Positions 59,079-64,000 of a DNA stretch of 64,000 bases are shown here, piece after piece (within the stretch, counting starts at the first letter, position 1; every line of letters starts with the position of its first letter). The notes under the pieces are model-generated. The model was not told the DNA's origin, made no database searches, and saw only the letters and a list, made by a program, of their open reading frames with translations. Position numbers and translations under genes: made by a program. This stretch comes from Zerene cesonia (taxonomy: Eukaryota > Arthropoda > Insecta > Lepidoptera > Pieridae): assembly GCF_012273895.1 (NCBI RefSeq), contig NC_052126.1, positions 1,935,218 through 1,999,217 on the forward strand, written 5' to 3'.

Positions 59079-59815
59079 ATGTCATAATAATTATAACTTA
59101 GAAACCTTAATTTCTTAGCAAATACAGATGAGATAATCCTACAGAGATAATCCTACAGATAGCTTCCCTATGTATATTTGTCGGTGTTAATTTCTAAAAC
59201 TAGAGTTTAATATTAAAATTACTCCGAGATTTATCCGTTTGACTAGGAATCGTACCTACTGCAAAACTTATACAAGGTCACTGTTTTGCATATCGCATGA
59301 CTGTGTGGTTCACAATTTACTGCTTAATTTAATTATTTACTTATGTTTGGTAAAATAACTCCGTTTTTTATTCTAGCACTAACCTGACAGTTGATATTAG
59401 GGTGTATTTTCATAGAAGATTTTGCTCGTGGTCTTGTTTTATATTTATTTTTTTTTATGTTGAAAAATTTAAAAGCAATATAATATCGGCATATGTTCAA
59501 AGCAAGTATAAGTAATCTTTGTATCTGAATAACATTTAGTCTATGTCGTGCACACAACGACCTATATTTATAATCACTTTTTAATGGAAATTTGAAAACC
59601 TTCAAATGTTATTTTAACGAAATGTTCAATAAAATGAAAGCAATATCAAAGACAGTATATTTGGGACATGACCGAAACGTTTTTATTTGGAAGTAAACAA
59701 GGTTATTGTTCAGATTACTTAGGACGGAGCATGTTTATTACCTTAGCATTAGTAGAAATGTTTTTAATGTCGTTCCAACAATGATTTTTACGTACTTTCA
59801 GACGGGGTTATACCT

Positions 59816-59992
59816 TTTTTTTTTTATAGTGGGGAAATCTTGCATAGATACCCACGGCCCCCGGGGATGGAGCCGTGGGTTATGTCGGATTCTTACCGAC
59901 CAAAACCCCACTGTGTTCCGTCTAGCCACTTGAGTGAAGGGGCCACGGGAGCTGATTAAAATACGTCCGCGACCCCCTCGGCGGCTGCCCGT
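59816..59992 (-). mobile_element. SINE-like insertion with perfect 16-bp target duplication
   Basis: AGACGGGGTTATACCT occurs at 59800-59815 and again at 59993-60008. Between them lie a T-run (59816-59825; a poly-A tail on the minus strand), CCCACGGCCCCCGGGGATGG, AGCCGTGGGTTATGTCGG and GCGACCCCCTCGGCGGCTGC. A perfect long duplication plus poly-A tail is the signature of LINE-driven retroposition. No other copy of this family was noticed in the window. Confidence 0.85.
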
Positions 59993-60528
59993 AGACGGGG
60001 TTATACCTAATATATTCTTATGGGAAGCTAAATAAATTAACAGCTTAAACTTAAACAACCAAAACCTAATTACATTTATTTAAAGCTTCACTTGCGCTAT
60101 TATTATTTGTTAGGAAAATTGTGTCAAGCTGGTAAAATTTTAATGAATAATAAAACTCACACTATTATAAATTAATTGATATTATTTTTGTTATGGGTTA
60201 AGTAATTTTAACAGATAGAAGAATTCAGTTATATCTACCATATTTTTTTATTATATATTTGTTTAGTTTCAGGATTTAAAATGATATCGTAAGGTAACAA
60301 CAGTATAAAAGAATACGTTACGTAAAACATCGGTCACACTCGTAAAAGGACCTCCGTTAAGTTTGTATACTTTTATGATCTCATTGTTGGATACGTGATG
60401 TTTTATTTCTTTGATTGTGTTTAAGGAAACAATATATATTTTCTATATTAACTTATAGATTACATATCTTGTGTTATGAAAATTAAAACTCGAAACATGT
60501 CAATTATCTCTTAAATATATCCATCATT

Positions 60529-60747
60529 TAGAAATTAAAAACTTTTCAACGGATTTTAAACGCGATTTATTCATTATATTATTAACCCGACGTTTCGAAC
60601 ACTTTACAGCGAGCGTGGTCACGGGGAGACTCGTGTTCGAAACGTCGGGTTAATAATATAATGAATAAATCGCGTTTAAAATCCGTTGAAAAGTTTTTAA
60701 TTTCTAAATGTATAATACTCGCGTAAAACCAAACACAAGAAAATACT
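60529..60747 (+). mobile_element. Foldback element, copy 4
   Basis: Same sequence as copy 3 but with one arm missing its tip, so perfect arms of about 65 bp enclose a loop of about 43 nt containing ACAGCGAGCGTGGTCACGGG. The right extension ends CCAAACACAAGAAAATACT. It is flanked by a 14-bp direct repeat with one mismatch (60515-60528, 60748-60761). Confidence 0.8.
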
Positions 60748-61565
60748 ATATATCTATCATTATTAGTAACCCATGTGATAAAGAAAGTAATTTGTTTATC
60801 TTAAATCAGTATTGTAATATATATATCATCAATGTAAACAAACATTGAAATTCTTAAAAAAAAAAAACAAATAACTAATTCAATTGTATACCTCATCATC
60901 GTATTTCTACATAATCATTCATTATTTTGATGGTGAATCTGTTGTATGGTGCAATCCTACCTACCTATCATATCCTACCTATATACGCTAGTTACTAGTT
61001 AGTATTCTGTGCCTATACTAGTATGGTATTATGTTATCTGTGCCTGTACCTTCCTTCAACCATTGACACGTTCACTTTTATTTAAAACCAATGGTGATTG
61101 TGTGGCTTTCAACTTGATTAATTTTAAAATAAACAATTTATTAAAACATATTTATTTCCATTGATATACTTAGCTATATTTTTTAGTACCTAATAGTAGA
61201 ATGAAGTCGTAAGAACCATTCAGTTAAGTGTTGCAACAGTGCAGTATAATGCTATCCCTCTCTGTTTAAATTTATAAATCTCAGCAACGTACGAAACCCA
61301 TTCATCTGCATTCTAAATTATTAAGGCTCCCTAGGAATAAAAGCTCGTTCTACGAGTATCTAGAGAAACATCTGTGTTGGAATCTAATGAAAATAGCTTA
61401 CTCCATAAGACAATTTTTTTGCAGATACAAATGTGTTTATAGACGAATTAATTTTGATATGAAAATAAATTTATTTACTTTTTGGTTAAGAGTACTAGTA
61501 AGAGCATTAGTGGAATTGTTTTGTTATTTTTCTTATGGGGTTTTGTTAAAGAATTATACTAGTTA

Positions 61566-61768
61566 ACTAGCTGCACCCGGCAAACGCTGTTCTGCCTTAC
61601 TCTTATCATTTAGGGGTATGAAAAATAGATGTTGGCCGATTCTCATAGATATAGAGAATTGGTTGTGCTTATCCGGTATAAGCACAAAAAATTTCATCAA
61701 AATCGGTCAAGCCGTTTCGGAGGAGTATAGCAACAAAAACTGTGACACGAGAATTTTATATATTAGAT
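61566..61768 (+). repeat. Dispersed 'ctagctgcacccggcaaacgctg' repeat
   Basis: AGCTGCACCCGGCAAACGCT, AGATGTTGGCCGATTCTCAT, AAGCCGTTTCGGAGGAGTAT. Very similar to copy 1 at 33218-33394, with an insert reading GAGAATTGGTTGTGCTTATC. Confidence 0.65.
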
Positions 61769-62700
61769 AAACAAACACAGATGCTGCTAATAACAGCCTT
61801 TTAAAAAACGTGTCAAAAAGAAGTTCTAAATAAAATTTCTCCTTACACACAATGTTGTGACGTTAATTATATCAGAATATATTTAACAAGAATGGATGAA
61901 TTCCAAGGTTGATTACACTTTCTGACAAAGATGTCCTTCTATGTAATTCCAAGTTCATTATGTCAGCGATGAAGACGCGTAATTAATGTTTGTCTTCCGT
62001 ATACTTTAGGTTCCTTATTGTGCGAGACGTGAGTCCGATAGCTACTCTGAAAGGATCTTTTTTCATAGGAGGAAATATTTCTAAATATATATGGGAAATA
62101 ATTATGAATTATGACCTTATGGTCTAGACATTGGGAAAACTACTTAGTTCCATCTTTTTGCACACTTTAAAAATATTATTACAAATGTCAATAGATATTG
62201 AAAACTAATTTTCATATCTGAAAGCTTTTATTGTGTTTTCATTAAAGGTAAACAAAGTTTCATATAATCAAAACATGAATCTCTTAAGGCTGTTTGATGA
62301 TGATATTGTATCAATTAGAACATGTTGATTGTAAATGTATTAAGATTTTATCAGAACACTAACCGCTAGCCGCATATGTTGAGAAGGGACAAAAAAACTT
62401 AGGTATGCTACTCGGTGAAGATGCAGCTTTCTAAAATAATCTTTAAATAGAGAAAATATATGTAGATTTATTGAATATTTCGTAGGTACGCATAAACGTT
62501 TTCTCTTCATAATATTAGTCAATTAGTGTGAAAGAATTATTTGAATTCTAAATATTTTTGTACCTGTATGTAACTAACAAAATTATGTAATATAGAATAT
62601 GAATATACCTATAATTTATTAGTTGCAATTGCATTAATCTGATGAGAAATTACTGACACAGATATGAAATAAGAATGAGGTAAATAAATATCTCACGTAC

Positions 62701-62719
62701 CTTCTTTATCTGACGCCAT
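62701..62719 (-). CDS. Mctp: Mctp alternative first coding exon (MASDKE)
   Basis: The ATG at 62719-62717 sits in a strong context (GTTGCAATGGCG). Six codons (MASDKE) plus one base are followed by the donor G|GTACGTGAG. The phase is exactly what Mctp exon 2 (44484) accepts, giving MASDKED-QSLTRQAS and a 743-residue protein. No other minus-strand exon downstream claims it. The open frame is too short to prove coding by itself, and the resulting first intron would be 18.2 kb. Confidence 0.5.
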
Positions 62720-64000
62720 TGCAACGAATGTTTTTAAGTCTAGACTAGTTTCAATGAATCTAGTCTAAGTGTAGTGTCATCTGACCCCAAGTTCAGAAAG
62801 ATCATGCTATAATTGATATTACTCAACTCATTCTTACGTCATTGTAAAAAATTAACTGTCAATTTAAAACTGCTCCTTGTAGCGCAGTACTGAAAATGCC
62901 GTAAATACAAAATTGTATTATATTGTGCTATGTATATTGCTAGAATATTTATCATTTAATCAATACAATAATTATATAATACAATACTAAAATTATTGCA
63001 ATTTCCCTATTTGGATGATTTTATAGTTACTAGATGTAATTAAAATACCTTAAAATTTTTGTTTAATTTCATGTATAAATATAAGAGCTACGTATTACGT
63101 AACGTCATGAGCTATTTGAAGTGCCTAGTATAATAGGCCCAAAATTTCTACCATCATAAAATATATACATAGCTTTCCGCCTGCAGCTTCGCCCGAGTGC
63201 CTAAAGATATAGAGTTACTATGTACCAAATTTCATCCAAATCAGTTTAGTGGTTTACGCGTGATGAAGAGAAAGACAGGCAGAGTTACTCTGTCATTTAT
63301 TAGTAGGGCTCCAATTAATGAACCGGGGGCCTTTAGTTTCATTATTTTATCATACACCTTTACCTACTTAGGAAGTGTTCACGATGAAGTTATTACATAA
63401 GCTTATATTATAGTATGGGCCATACAAAGTTTAACAACAAGTTGGTGTACCAGAATATGATTAAAAGGTAACACGAGATCGTAGATCTTATGAATCTAAT
63501 AAATTTTGACAATATGAAAATATATTTCTTTAAACGTGGGTGATGTCAGGGCATTGTAAGTATATAAAATAGTATATAAGCCAACTCAATTAATTTTCTT
63601 ACTCATTTTTGTCCTGGTTCTTTTAAATTTGGTTTAAATTGCAAGAGATCCTTTAAAAGTTATAAAATTGCACAATCAACTGTACACTGTCAATATTTTC
63701 GAGTCTTAAGTATCTCTGTGCCATTTTATTAAAGAGTAAAATAAATCAATATATATAGAATACATATCTTTTTTCAACAATGTCTTCTTAATCAATATCT
63801 TCGTAATAATAATAAGTTTGTTAAACATAGCCATATATACTTTTTGAAAATTTTTATTTAAAAAATCAAAGGATGTATCGGAGTAGTAATACAAAGCTTT
63901 TCTTAATCAAAAACGTTACGCATTGAATGAATTTGTCTACAGTGAAAGAACTATCACACTGCATATAATGCAGATGTAGAATAACCAGTGAACGTGACAG
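62720..64000. other. Region upstream of the MASDKE exon
   Basis: The first 100 bases are probably 5' UTR and promoter of the long Mctp transcript. A repeat fragment with CTTCGCCCGAGTGCC and ACCAAATTTCATCCAAATCA lies at 63172-63310. The rest is AT-rich with no supportable gene. Confidence 0.5.

Larger units (their letters stand above)
45549..62700 (-). other. Upstream region / first intron of the long Mctp transcript
   Basis: It spans from the main start exon to the MASDKE exon. No credible protein-coding exon was found apart from weak candidates reported as findings. It holds foldback copies (53944, 60529), SINEs (50537, 58160, 59816), tail repeats (49100, 52994, 53285, 55427, 55665, 58497, 58907, 61566) and promoter-like sequence (46827-46880). 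46.9-48.5 kb, 51-52.9 kb and 55.9-57 kb look like unique AT-rich DNA. Confidence 0.6.

Noticed and set aside
59798..60058. 86-codon minus-strand open frame
   Set aside because: It covers the GC-rich SINE-like insertion bounded by the 16-bp duplication. Not coding.
1..64000. CRISPR arrays, operons, bacterial promoters
   Set aside because: No regularly spaced direct repeats and no prokaryotic gene organisation; the window is insect nuclear DNA.

Overview
The window is eukaryotic nuclear DNA from an insect, most likely a moth or butterfly. It is AT-rich and gene-poor, its genes are split by introns with ordinary GT/AG borders, and it is littered with short interspersed repeats of the kinds common in Lepidoptera: tRNA-derived SINEs, fragments ending in a GGGCGAAGCCGGGG-like motif, foldback elements, a small hAT-type element and LINE tails. 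The order is inferred from repeat style and gene sequences, not proven. There are no bacterial features, CRISPR arrays or operons.

Three genes can be supported. (1) At the left edge, the last exon of an unrecognised plus-strand gene (51-166) encodes a charged C-terminal tail and is followed by AATAAA. (2) A complete minus-strand gene of the REEP5/TB2-DP1/HVA22 family (3968-9892; four exons, 193 residues) lies tail-to-tail with it. (3) Most of the rest is one large minus-strand gene, Mctp (multiple C2 and transmembrane domain protein). Its 17-exon main model runs from 45505 to 13209 and encodes 758 residues: three C2 domains, a membrane hairpin, an acidic linker and a final membrane segment. 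Every splice phase closes.

Mctp appears to have at least three alternative starts. Besides the start exon at 45442-45505 there is a tiny phase-matched start exon at 62701-62719, and an internal start exon at 25506-25915. The internal one is in frame only if a further exon (24572-24716) is included, and the resulting protein would lack the first C2 domain. The region from 46 to 62 kb is therefore best read as a first intron plus upstream regulatory DNA of Mctp. It holds repeats and a few promoter-like patches but no other convincing gene.

Mobile elements fill the introns: a 5'-truncated non-LTR retrotransposon with a YADD reverse-transcriptase motif (26.6-27.8 kb), a decayed LINE tail (43.4 kb), several SINE families (one with a perfect 16-bp target duplication at 59.8-60.0 kb, one inserted into another near 31 kb), a hAT-type MITE (15.5 kb), and a hairpin-forming family with four copies, one with 101-bp perfect arms.

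REEP5-type proteins shape tubular ER, and MCTPs are ER-anchored C2 proteins acting at membrane contacts and in presynaptic homeostasis. Both products are therefore probably ER membrane proteins, but nothing in the sequence shows that they are co-regulated. I found no previously undescribed multi-gene system. The points most worth following up are the alternative Mctp start exons, the tandem splice acceptor in a calcium-binding loop, and the foldback family.
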